A DNA stretch of 64,000 nt from Hofstenia miamia (taxonomy: Eukaryota; Xenacoelomorpha; Acoela): contig SCFE01000001.1 in the NCBI GenBank assembly GCA_004352715.1, forward strand, positions 3,876,088 through 3,940,087, in the 5' to 3' direction. Under the pieces are notes generated by a model. The model had not been told where the DNA came from. It saw nothing but the letters and a program-made list of their open reading frames with translations, and made no database searches. Shown here one piece after another: positions 35,545 through 48,900 of this stretch. A program made the translations under genes and the position numbers. How positions within the stretch are numbered: position 1 is the first letter of the stretch; each line of letters begins with the position of its first letter.

Positions 35545-36700
35545 TGGAATAATCGGTAATATCTCAACGAGTTTTCATCGTATGGACTTCGCACCTAGTT
35601 CATTCGATTGCAAATTAAAAACTGCATATCGAAAAGTACTTATAAGTAGTCTAAGACATGGCCTACTATGTTTCCGTTTACGATTTTTTATTAGTCAACC
35701 CAAAGTTTTTTAACTGAAATTTTACAAAGTAATCGTGAATATCTCTGTCAATATTGGTGCTATGGACTTTGCAGTACATTTATTCGATTGCAAATTAAAA
35801 ACTACATCTAGAAAAGTACTTATAAGAAGTCTAAAACATGGCCTACTATGTTTCAGTTTATGATTTTTAATCAGTTTTTTCAAAAATTTTTTTAGTAAAA
35901 TTTTAAAAAATAATCATGAATTTCTCTGTTAATATTAGTGCTACGGACTTCGCACTACTTTAATTCGATTGCAAATTAAAAACTACATTTAGAAATTGTC
36001 TTTAATGCCGTCTCAGGCATGGCCTACTATGTGCCAATTTTAAATTTCTTTTAGTAACCTACTATATATATATACTGTATATATATATATATAATATCGA
36101 ATATTCGGAAATATCTCAGCGAGTTTTGATTGTATTGACTTCGCACTTAGTGCATTCGATTGCAAATTAAAAACTGCAGCTAAAAATGATCTTAAAAAAC
36201 CTTTCAAACGTGGACTACTATGTTTTTATCATTAATATTTCATTAGTCACCCAAAACCATTTAACACTAAATTTAAAAAATTACAATCGTTAATATCTTT
36301 GTGAATAATTGTGATATGGACCTAAAACTATGTTTATTCGATTGAAAAATCAAAATTACTTATAAAAACATCCTTTGAAAGAGTCTTCGATATGGACTAC
36401 CAATCCATTGGAAATTAAATTTTACATATAGATCTTTTATTAAAATTAATTTTTTCAGTAGTCTTTATGGTTTTATTTTTTTTCAACAAAAAATTTCAAA
36501 TATATTTGTACGTATCTCAATGAATAATTCTTGGATTAAGTTGAAACCACTTTTATTCGATTGCTATTAAAATTTTAAATGTAAATATTTTCTTTAAACT
36601 TGTTTTAGACTATGTCTTCATCGTTAAAAATTTGATTTATTTTTTGCATTTTTACCCAAAATTTTCAAAAATAATAGCAAATCTCTCTGTAAATAATAAT
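35545..36700. repeat. ~180-bp tandem satellite, decaying away from the gap
   Basis: The anchor ATTCGATTGCAAATTAAAAA occurs at 35602, 35782, 35963 and 36154, then as weaker forms at 36336 and 36555. The spacing is 180, 181, 191, 182 and 219 bp. Other unit landmarks are GGACTTCGCAC, AAAGTACTTATAAG and CATGGCCTACTATGTTT. The first three units are closely similar; later ones are progressively degenerate. This is the pattern expected at the edge of a satellite block whose body lies in the gap. Confidence 0.8.
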
Positions 36701-39700
36701 TCAATTAATGTGAAATTTTACCAGGTAATTCACAAATATAGTATCTAACATCTGCCTAAATTTCAAATTTCTAGCATTCATAGTTTTTGAAAAAAAAAGA
36801 AAAAAGTATAAAAAATATATTGGTTGACATACAATAACAAGGCATGGCCGATTTTTGAGGGGCTAATATCTCCGTCAGTTTTGAAGTTACAGCTTTTGAC
36901 CCTTTAGCAATTTTGTTCAGAAGGGTCGATAATAGGCCACCCCTTCCAGAATGATCAGAGCATTACTTGTGCTACAGTAGTAATTAGTATTTTAGATCAA
37001 AAAAGTTCAAAAAAAGCAAAATTATGGTTGATTTTTTGCTGTTTTTACTACTCATTTCCAGGCTGCGGGGTGTAATTTTGCGAGTTTTTTATGTGTTGAT
37101 GTGGCCAGACGTAAAATTTTATGAGGATTCTGAAAATCTAAAAATTTTTAAAATCGGACAAATACTTCAGGAGATAATCATGTGAACTACACGATTCCCC
37201 CCAATATTAAAACTAGTATTACTCCATGAATTTTAATGGGATTGTTGTAATATTTTGTCTGCAAAGTTTTATATTTAAAACAAAGCTGTATGCAAAAAAT
37301 TAGCTCATTTCAGCAATTGGAAGTTTGCCTAATGAAATTGGGACGATATTTTTAGGCGTTTGAAAGTAGTCTTAATTTAGTAGTCCGCCAAACAAAGAGA
37401 AATAATAGCGCGACAATAAAATTTTACCAGCGCTTGTCCCATAACTATCGCTTTGTGATCATTAAGTTTCATTAGGATATCTTTAAAATTGATGATAAAA
37501 TGCATAAAAACTATTTTTAACATATGGTAACAACGGTCAGTCTCCCCAATAGGCCTCCTGGGGAAAGACAGCCACATTAAATAAACGGCTTAACGCATTT
37601 CTGATGGCCACCTCTTGGGTGAATGTGGAAGTGCCGTCATATTTTATAATGAAGATGGAAACTTGAAGATTGTGCAATTCTGAACATCAGCACTCAGAGT
37701 CATTGTGTAATGTATGCTTTTACAATTTACGCACAATTGCTAAAGAAATTGTTGTTTTCCACATCTTGCATATTTGTTTTGATCAATATTAAAGCACTTA
37801 GAAGCATGCTCTAATGCAAAATAGCATGTCATATTTGGGGTTTTGGATCTATGAGTTATTTTCCTTGAAACAAAGTGTTGCATGTTTAAACATTGTTACA
37901 ACAAAGGTGCCTTAAGTGAAATAGGCAACAAAAATATCAGTTTGCCTAAATCCTTGAAAATCAAAAATAAAACTACGTCAAAGAATTAATTTGCTCAATT
38001 TAGGTTTGTCAAAAATATTTTGTCGCTAGATTGAGTCCAATAGAATCACTTCATTTCCACGTGCCAAATAGTTATGGGGTGTTACGAGAACTTCAGGGTG
38101 TCCCATAGGGACGGGGTCTCCCCGCTGATGGATCACGCCAGTTACAGTTAACCATTAATAGAATCTATTTACCTGCCAATATTGAGAGATTAAAATAAAT
38201 AAATATCAATCTTTAGCTAAAGTTGTAAGCAAGCCTTTTGTCATTCAGGCCAGTAGTGTACTATCTGAACATTGTAGCATTGGTGGAAGAGCTTTGACAG
38301 ACTTAAGATTAATGGTATTTAAATATTTTTGTATTGCATTTATTCATTTATGTTAAATAACATTTTTGTATTAATTATGCTAATTATCATTCTTCAGGTG
38401 CTGGGCCAGGTCGTGGAACAGTAGCAAAAGGGCCGGGTAAAAAAAGTGACCCATTACCGTTACCACCCTAGTCCAAGTTCCATATCTTTCACAAAAATGA
38501 AATCCGATGCTATTTGATGCATATTGTTTTTCAATAAAGTTTAAAATAGATGTTAACTAGGGTTGGGCTTAAAGAATTTCTAAAAGGGGAGGGGGCAATT
38601 CTTATCCGAGACATATAGGACTAGGTAGTTCTTTCACCCTCTTAGAATAATGCCGTGCATTATGATAAATAAACCAACAAGACAAACGGAGGTAATAAGA
38701 ATAACATGAAATACTACTTTTTTGCACTTTCTCAAACAATATGTCGATCAGATTGTATGCCACAAGGGGGGGGGGTGGTCCAGGCGCAAGACCATCCCCT
38801 GTCTATTGCCTTTAGAGGAACATTGGTGTATAAACTTTTGATGTCCCTAGCATCTTGTTTCACAATATGTTCAGAAAATGGTTTTGAATTCGTGTTTATT
38901 TTTTATTCTGGTAATTTGCAAAATATAACATTTAGAGTGTCGGACAGTTTTTTATTCATGGAGCCACATGAACTTGCAATGTTTATAAAATTATTCAGAG
39001 ATTTTCTTTTGTTTTTTTAAAAGTGGCAATTTCGCAATACATTTTTTTTCATAGACAATTGCAGGAGAGTTTTTTGTATTCCTTTTTTCTTTCTATCCTT
39101 TCAAACCCTTCACAATTTAAAATGTCTAATATTTTATTGTTGTAACTTGTAGTCGTCATTGTTAATGATTGCAATTCCAATTTCTTTAATTCAAAAATCT
39201 TTCTATTTTCTTATTTTTCAAATGGAGAGCTTATAGCGCAGTTTTACTTTTAAATTCACTTTATTATTTACCCCAATAAAAAATAATAATGTATAGAAAT
39301 AATAGTAGAAAAATAATGTATTTGGACGAACCAACAAACAATTAAAAACATTGAAAATTTGAAAATTAAGAAATGTCAAAATTAGCAATTCATTGAGAAT
39401 TGTTTGATTTGAAGTATAATCCCCTTTTGAATTCATCGTCAATAATTTTGCCATGTTGATCCCTTTTGTTGCTAAATGCATTTATATGTTACATTTGTTT
39501 ATACTGCAAACTACACAATACTTTGCAAGGAAGTTATAAAATATACACATAGAAAACATTCGTTAGTATTATAAAATATACAAATGGAATTTATTAAAAT
39601 GGTAATGAATCGGACAATTGATTTTGAGGATCATGCCAATTGCAAAGAAACCTTTTTTAGTAGATCAACCTGCTAATGGAATCCCAGGTTTCAAAATTTA

Positions 39701-39990
39701 TTAATGATATAAACAAGACTACCTAAACAACAGGCCATGCAGCCGAAAATGAGTAAATTCTAGCGGAAGCAGGCGAGAACTTAATTTTCTCTATGCTGTA
39801 GCTTACCTAAATTTGTGCGGGAATTAAATTTTCTCTACATTGTAGTTGTAGCTTATCTACACTTTGGCGGGAATTCAATCAAAACAACATCACATCACAT
39901 TGAAATTTTACGGCCCCAAACGTGTGAAATATTGATTCACAGACATTGTCTATTACTCATAATCACTAAAGACTCTCTCCTGTGAATTTT
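36701..39990. other. no gene recognised
   Basis: AT-rich sequence. A direct repeat, GCGGGAATTAAATTTTCTCT and a variant, occurs at about 39780-39880. An open stretch at 38706-39020 includes a poly-G run and shows no domain. Confidence 0.45.
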
Positions 39991-39998
39991 GAAATCAT

Positions 39999-41250
39999 AT
40001 GCCTCGTAGTTGTTCAGTTGCCGGTCGTACTTCTAATTATTATGGGACTACAAAATGAATTAACGTTTATAGATTTCTTAAAGAAATTGCTATTCGATAG
40101 GAACGGCTGAAAAATTTGAGAAAAATTCAAGTTATTGATACTGTTACTAACAATATTCTCGACTGTTTAAAGCATTGGCCAGCAAAAGCTAAATTTAAAA
40201 AAAAATCGAAGCGGGAATATCGTTCCTTTGGATCCTCCAACATTATTTCCTGGATTACGTAAATCTTGTTGCCAGTAACGCCGGCAAAAAAACGTTCCTC
40301 AGATGAAATGAACACGTTTCTACAGCAAGATACAATAAACGTGAGAGCATTTTCCGATTAATTATTAGTTCGAACTTCATCTATAAATATGGATTGCATC
40401 ATACGTGCCTATTTCATTTGAAATTAACAAAGATTGCCCGGGCGTTCTGGATATTGCATGCTACTTGCAAATGAAATTTATGTTAAGTCTTCCGTACTAT
40501 ATTCTGGTGGACATGTTTTTGAAATTCCGGAGGATAATCCTTCAGAATAAGTCCTTACAATCTTTGCGATTATGATGAAGTGCATTTTTGTAAAAAAAGA
40601 ATTTCCTTTACATTCCCTAAAATAGTGATTTCCTTTGCAATGTATTGCAAGACGTAAATTTCTGTCACGGACATTGTTCATGCTCATCAAATCTACATGG
40701 CCAAAACTTGCATTTCCCATTCTGATATAAAGTTGACAGAAGAAACAGCAAAGCATTTATGTCAATTTTGCAGGAAGGATATTACTGCAGTCATTTTATT
40801 ACTAATTGAATTGCCTTTTGTCATGGAGGAATCACCTGATCATATATCAGCTGCAGAATATGTGGCAGGATATATATGTAAACTTTTCTGTATATATGTA
40901 TATGTAAATATATATATGTATATATGTAAACTTCTGTCGCATTCTCATATGATTCAACGTTCATAGATATTTGAAATAGAAGTGGATTACATTACACTAA
41001 AGAGAATTTAGTATCACTCACTTATGAGCTGAAAATTAACTAAAGAACTATTCAAAATAGATAAGATCATTTGTAGAAACTTCCTCATAAAGGTTCTGAG
41101 TATGCTGTAAAGTATTACATGCCGAAAGAATCCTTTCCAGATAGCGTTTTTACAGTTCTCAGCAATATCTTTATGAACAATTTTTCAAAACTAATAAATG
41201 TTTCAGAGCCTAAATATGATAAAGTGAAAATTGCAAAACTATCTTAAAAT
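39999..41250 (+). pseudogene. P-element/THAP9-like transposase fossil
   Basis: The start ATG at 39999 opens MPRSCSVAGRTSNY, the beginning of a THAP zinc finger in which the second Cys is Arg. After stops and shifts come DCLKHWPAKAKF (the C-x2-H pair) and PLDPPTLFPGLRK, which matches the end of THAP domains. At 40697-40900 a frame gives MAKTCISHSDIKL and then ISAAEYVAGYICKLF, a C-terminal block of P-element/THAP9 transposases. Many disruptions show it is inactive. No terminal repeats were identified. Confidence 0.7.
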
Positions 41251-41876
41251 TTTGTATTTTGCTTATATATATATATACTGAGCGCCCGCGACCACTGATT
41301 TTCCTCATACTTAGCGCCCGCATTCAGTTCAACCGGTTAACTTCAAAAAATCACAAATTGAGTATGCGTGATAGCTTTAGGGTTCATTTAATAGCTACAC
41401 ACGAAATTTGGGTTTAAGCGAAGCAATGCTCAAAAAATATATAAAAAATGAAAAATATTGATGAAAAAATTGGATTTATTCCCATTTCAACAGTCATGAA
41501 TGTTTTTTGGAACTAATTTTTACATTTTCAAAAAATGTGGGCGTTGTTCAATATCTGATATTATTTTCAGGTCAATATTGGCAGTTCTTCCCAGTGAAAA
41601 TGAGGTCCACTTTCGGCCATGTAAAAAATTTCGCTATAAGCCGGAATATGTCCGATTTTCGCCAGTTTTTTTATCAGAGTAGTAAACTACGTGCGTAGGG
41701 TCCAATCTTGATTCAAAATAATACGTAGCGCCCCCTATATGCATAGCGCCCATATTTATTTGACAACCTTTACCAAAGTGCCCGTATATATTTGCTAATT
41801 TATACTTAGCGCCCGTATATATANTTGCGAATTGTATTCGAAATACTATTGAAAATTATGAAATTGCCTAATAGCA

Positions 41877-41919
<43 letters not shown>

Positions 41920-42975
41920 ACAAAATGCAGCACAAGCAGTTATATTATGCCAAATATTACAAAGCATTACTTCTTAAACAGTTTCAAATAAAATTATATT
42001 AAATTATGAAAATAGAGTTCAAATTTGGCTATATGAATTGCCAAAAATATGTTTAAGATAGATTTTCAGAAAACAAAATCTAAAAAATATTTTTTCAACC
42101 ATTGAAATGAAAAAAAGGAAATGTCCACGATTCACGCTCTCTGAGTGGCATTGGCTATGGGAATGGAAATGTAATAATTTAGCGTTGCATAATCACACAC
42201 GATTGTATACAGTTCTTATCAACTAATAGCCAGGAAATCACAAAACATCATTTTTTAAATATATTCAGAATGAAACAATTACAAACATGAACATTTTTAG
42301 CCTAGGAAGCTTCTACCCAATTAGGAAAGGGCCAATAATGTAACAGTATAAAACATTAGTAAAATCAAAATCTATAGAAACAGTCGTTTTTTAATATATT
42401 TGACCAAACTCATATACGACATTTACAGAAGAATTCATGGTACAGACTCGAAGATTAATGTCAAATGTGCTAATTGTGTAGAAAAATGGGTTTCGTTAGC
42501 AATGCTGCTTCAAGTTTAGTTGCATCAAAGAAACATGATGCTTATGTATGCATGTAAAATGGATTAATTTTGTGTGAGTCCGCAAAAGTAAACAACAAGA
42601 TTGGGCCAACAGCAGGTTTGAGTAGTGTATCCTTCGTCTTAGCAACATTCAAAATCGCTTAATAAATTTCAACGAATATTTGAATTTGAATCAGCACATT
42701 GTCGTGTGCTGTTATCATTTTTAACTTTTCCATTTATTTGTAAGTAGGCATGCATGTAGCTAAATAAAATTAACGTATTTAGATAGTTCTATTGAAATGA
42801 CCTTTCTAAAATCCATATTATGTAAGAACGGGGCTAAATATAAAAAACCAAAACATACAAAACCATTTAAAATGTGCAAGACTATGCATTCTCAATTTAT
42901 GTTTAGGATAAAAGTATTGTACTGCCTGATTTATACACCCATTATTGAATAATTGAAAGACTCAAATAAAATACG
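41251..42975. other. no gene; AGCGCCCG motif cluster and TA run
   Basis: TGAGCGCCCG, TTAGCGCCCG, GTAGCGCCCC, ATAGCGCCCA, AAGTGCCCG and TTAGCGCCCG recur between 41279 and 41816 in otherwise AT-rich sequence. A single N lies at 41824 and a (TA)n run at 41880-41912. No coding region is supported. Confidence 0.45.
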
Positions 42976-42978
42976 CAC

Positions 42979-45900
42979 CTGTTGATAAACCGCGAATAGC
43001 TAGGCCCATCCTTTTGAAATTTATACCTTGGATAATCATACCTGCGATTTGGAGGAAGCACTCTAATACAGAAATATTAAAATTGCATAGAATGTAATAA
43101 ATTGAAATATAAGCAACTAGAATGAAACATATATGTTCTAGAATCATTATAGTTAGCAATATAGAAAAGCATAAACATAGTGATAGCGTAGTATCTAATC
43201 TCTCTGAGGAAAACATCCAAGAGTACCATTAAGACATAAGCATTTTAAGTAGTATACATTAACTAGGCCAGCTTTATTATGTAATAGAGTACAAGCATCT
43301 GGACTAACACAAATATAATGCAATTAGAACTACTGCGGATATGCTCTGCATGGGCAGCGTCTAGAAATACGTGGCAATTAGTGCCGAAGTGAGACAACAA
43401 AGCTGCCATTGATAGTAAAACGAAATAACCTGGATCAACTAGACCCCAGAACTGAACGGGTTTACGCGGCAGTCATAAGACAGCACCTGAATTACACGCT
43501 GCGCACCCCCTCAGATCCGTCATAAGTCTAGCTGCTCATGGCCATCTGATTAATACAATAAGAGCAAAGAGAACATGACTTGCATGAACTAAAACTTTTT
43601 CTTGACACTTGCGCACGATAATGCCCTATTTATACATAGAGAATAATAAGCAGCAACAAAACCTGCCATTAGGCAGAACTAACTTAAATATTGCGCAATG
43701 ACGTAAGCAAGGGTAGATGATCAAGCGCGGGAACCAGTGGCAGCGTGTGGCATTATGTGCAGGGTGGACCACACTAAATGCAAAACTATAATATTCTTAC
43801 ATTTTTAGTTTTCAGCAAATATTACACTGATACATTAATAAATTTGCTCAAAATTTGGAGGAAAATCAATGATAACTTAAATATGAAAACGTAGCAATGA
43901 AATTAAGATCTCTCAACCACTATATAAACCAAGCAGCAAACGTGTTAAACCAGGAACCTAAAATATAAAAAATCTAGATTTTCAAGAAGCTCATCTATTT
44001 TCTTATGACTGACATGACAACAAATATAATAGGCTTATCATGTTTGTTTTGTTTGTATATATTGTCAGTCCAAGGCAGCCGATTAAAATGAAATTATGTT
44101 AAATTCATTTTGAAACAGTGATTTTGAGTTCAAGAGGGTTGAAATAAGTATTAGAAAGTGAAATTTCAATAATGGTTCCAATTCATAATGAAGTTGAGGT
44201 TCTTAGGATAGGATCTTAGTAGGATTGTTATGGTATGCTTTTGATCACATATATTCATTTAATCCACCTCTCCGGAAGTTTTAACAGAATAAAAGTATAT
44301 GTTTCTAATGTTTCACCTATTCTATCCATGTCCATGGCCTGCTGATTATAGAATTAAATATTTGAAATACCATTACAAAGCAGTTTTTCTTACGCATATT
44401 AAAAAGCAAACAGAATTTGAATATGACCCATAATAAATGAAATACTCAATTACAAACTTCGAGAGTTTGAGAATTTTCAATAGTGTCAAAATGATCCTCA
44501 TCTAATATCCTTATAGTTTCTTGATATATTAACCTCAAAATATGTACACAACAAACTTTTCATGCAATTCAAGAATTTGCCAAAATGGTTAAAATAATCA
44601 AGAGGGCATTTGCCAATATTTTAATAAAATCGTAAAAAAGGGCAGATCTTAGCATACTATATACGTTTGATAGAGCAACACCAGGTGAAAGTTGTCTTCA
44701 GCTTTAAAATGGTAGCTATAACATTGAATGGGATGTATATAAAAAAATTTCTAAGATTTGGAAATGTTCTACAAAGTAGGCTATTTTTAGTAGGCCATAT
44801 AGCTTGTTCAGTATATATCNNNNNNNNNNNNNNNTGTTTGATAGAGCAACACCAGGTGAAAGTTGTCTTCAGCTTTAAAATGGTAGCTATAACATTGAAT
44901 GGGATGTATATAAAAAATTCTAAGAAGGCTATTTTTAGTAGGCCATATAGCTTGTTCAGTATATATCCTATCTTCAAAATTGTAGTCTATTTGATTTTTC
45001 ATCGATAAATCTTGAAAAAAACTTTTTTTTCAATTTTGAAAATTTTTTAGGGCGTCTGCAAGTAAAATTCGTAAAACAGCTTAATTTTAAAAATTGGCCA
45101 GCTTTGAGGAGATAGGCGATTGAGTGACATTTAATGTAGAGTGGTTAAACAGAGAAAGTTCGTCTCACAGCTCACACCACCTTTTGTAGGCACTACGCAC
45201 TATTGCATTAATTCCGAACACTTATTTCTCAAAAGGTGTACTATTTCATGTTATTCAACCTTTGCAAGCGTGCGCGGTTTTTGATTGGCCGTTGGTTTTG
45301 AATATTGCATACGTATTGTTTAAGAGAAAGGTGGATGGAGGCAATTTGGTCCGCCTTCTGATGAACAATTCTGGTTGGATAAATTGGAAATTTAGAACTC
45401 AACGCCAAGCTGCCAAAAATTGCATTACAAATTGTACTTACTGCTGTAATATTTGTTTTTATTTGTAATATTTGGCATTTTAGATAAACTAGCTATCTAC
45501 ATGTATATTGTTTTTGTAATATCATTCTCTGTTTATTTAATTCAAAATTGGGGTAATAAATTAGTATTGATTGCCATTAAATCGTGTTTTTCAAAGGTGG
45601 ACTTGATCCAACCACCCATAGCCGCCGCCACTGGCGGGAACTAGAGAGGAGGCGAGAATAATAGTGACAGGAACCTCTAGCAGCGACGAAGGGAATAATA
45701 CAACGCAGCTGCAACCAATATAATTATATTTATTGTTGATGAATTGAGAAGATTTTTACTACATGAAAAAATCTTTCAGAATGGATATTAAATAGAATGT
45801 GAACAAACATATGATGCTAAAATAATTCAAAGTCCAGTATGACACTATCTCAATGCAGGTGGATATAGTTTAATGACTATTGAATATAAGGTACATGATA

Positions 45901-48900
45901 GCAAGGTTGCCAACTCTCACGCATTCAGCGTGAGACTCACGCATTGGACGCTGACCTCACGCACGTTTCCGCAGAGGCATTTTTCTCATGCAGAGTTATT
46001 TGTCTCACGCATAGTTCACGCATTTTGGTTAAATCCCAAACATTCAAACTTTCACATCGACATTTCTCCCGGAGTAATCAATAAGTCCCGATCGGAAGAA
46101 ATTTTCTTTATCTACCGCTTATATCTCAATTTCATTGACAAACACGGTTTAATTGGTGACTCATGTCTTGCTGTTCTTTTATTGAAAGCATGAGCGGCCA
46201 CGACTTTGCCCACAATCTCAAGTGGCTATTATGAAACGGAAACGCCCAGGGGGTTTGTTTACTCGAAGTAATTAATGATGGACGNTAAGTGCCGTTTTTC
46301 TTCCTCGTTTTCAACATTCTTTTTTGAATATTATAAAAAATCTCACGCATTTGAACTTCTCCAGGTTGGCAACTATGTGATAGATGAACGTCGTTATTTC
46401 ACTGTGCACTTTGGATGTATTAAGATGCCTGGCGAGGAGTTAACACTGAAGCTTATGTTACTGCAGCTATTATTCAATGTACAAGATTATGCACTTCCGG
46501 AACTTGTTGGTACTGTGCTCGCTTTGCCTCATGATGGAAATTCTGTTAGTAAAAAGACATTGTATGAAATTTACTACAGTTCATAAATGTAGAAACTAAT
46601 ATGATAATCAAGTTCCGCTTAATCATATACATCTAAGATTATCATTAATAGTGATATTTCTATAATTTGACGTTTATTAAACATCAATCTAGATTTCCTT
46701 CAAAGAACTCTAGTTACTCAACCATTACAGTTTCTTCAAAAAAGTTTATAATTATGGTTCTAATTCTCCACTCAATGCTTTACATTTAGATGGGCCATAG
46801 ACAAAAAATTGATTGCATGGCTATTGGTGGAAATTTGCTTCATCTTAATCACTGTTACCTTTCAAATTTAATGAAGAAACATCGCGAAGCATTACCATAA
46901 ACAGTCAATGTCATTGTCATTAACAAAAAAATTTTTTTGGTCTACTATACTATTTAATTGACTTGGTCTGGCAATTCACAAATTTTTTAGCCTAAAAACT
47001 CGGAATTAGAAAAAACTCGATCAAACTCGGAATTTTCTTTAAAAAATATTCGAACTCGAAACGTAAAAACTCGAACTCGGCACGAGTAACTCGAATTCGA
47101 CTCGAAAACTCTGTTCCTTATAACATTGTAACCACAGCACGCTGTGGATTACGCAAACTATGTCAAATGACGTCAAGAACATTTATACAGAATATGAAAA
47201 CGTGGGTGGTACGAATTCCAAATTTTGATAACCAAGATCGTCGTAGACATAGTGAACTTGCTTGGAAAAACAAGCAGGATCTGGCCTCAAAATTGCTAGA
47301 AAAGTGCAAAGAGAGAACGGGAAAACCTGTTAGTGTTTGGACTATCTAACGGAATTGAAAATTGTCTGCTGTTGAATTTACCCATAACAAGCATTACACT
47401 TGTGCATAGTTTAGTCTATTCTCAAATATTGAACAAACAGTGGCATACACAAGGGGAGAGGACATAGGACATGGTGAAATGTTCTCCCTCCCGTCAGGTT
47501 TGCAACAATGATGTTCTTTGATCAAAAAAATTTTCAGCGAAAAAAAATTAAAAATATGACAGCAAAATGCATTTTAGGTCCTATTTTTCAATATTTTCAA
47601 AAATTTACTTCATCCCTACTGAGATGTCCTCAGGTCAGAAAATCCTGCATACGCCCCTGTACTCGAATTCTCTATTTCCAAAGGGTTGGATAATGGGAAA
47701 AGATGAGGCGACGCCACACACTTCTTTAAAAACGAAAAAATGTTATCCTTGAAACATCGATTCAAATTTGTCAATGGCCGTCAAATTCTCCAGACTTGAC
47801 ACCCAGTGAAAATGTCTGGCAGTTAATGAAGAACTACGTGAAAGAAAAAATCCCAAATATTTGCAAGAATTGCACCATTATATTCTTGAGGCACAAAACG
47901 AAATTACAGCATCAGTGAGGTCAAATTTCATGAATTCCATCACGCAAAGATTGGCAGCTTGTGTACAGTCGAGAGAGTACCTGGCAAAATAGTTTTTGGT
48001 TAAAAATAATCTATACTTTCCAAGTTATCAATGATTCTAAATTTTTCTTACCGCCAATTACCTTAATTGAAAGGAAACGTCGTCGAAAAGGAAATATTAG
48101 GAAGAAAATAAGAGGGGAAGGCATGGCTTATGTTGAATATATAAATGTACAAATGTACATTATGCTTTTTAAATATTAACGTCATTTTTTATATATCAGT
48201 GCTGAGTGATTGCAATTTCTCTAATTATGATATACGTTCCCTTAAAATATTTAGTTGCCGGTGCAAATAAATAGCATAGAATGAGATGAAGAAGCAGAAC
48301 TCTATATTTCATCAATAAAAAGGCTTGTTAATCTGTAAAAGATGCAGGTATAATTGCAACACTTTGAAAGATTTTGCCACTGATATGTGAAGACGTTGAC
48401 ATAGATCTATAATTGTGTTCATTTCTTTGATTTCATCAACGCTCGTGAAAAAACAATCAATCAGCAATTGAATTTTTTAAAGCTTGTGACAGTGAGTTAA
48501 TATGTAAAACTATCAATCACGTTATTGCATAATAGCAATCAATTAAAATCTAAATAAATTTGCTATTTATTAACATGCTATTAGCAAATGCTAATGGAAA
48601 TTTTCCATGAATAGTTCCAAAATAAACTGCTATGCGGCGACTTGCCTTGAAATCTAGTTGATACTTTACTGATTATAAAAAAGCAATGAACAAAATAATT
48701 TGAATTTGAGTGAAAACACAATACTTACTGGTAACCAGATTGAGATGAGGATGTCTGTGAATTTACTTCAAACGCTTCATTCACATCAAGGTCATACTTT
48801 TCACGAGTAATGGGGTCTGACAACACTTCAAAGCCCTTTTCAATTATATATCTGACCACTGAGTACTTGGGATGAAAAGTGTTTCTTTCCACTTCAGCAA

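Noticed and set aside
38706-39020. 104-codon open frame
   Set aside because: Contains a poly-G run, has no domain or splice context and looks like chance in this composition.
42962-43216. Small hydrophobic membrane protein on the minus strand
   Set aside because: The stretch contains a better-supported short exon (43062-42979) with acceptor, donor and phase matching gene A; the hydrophobic reading is mostly AT-rich intron.
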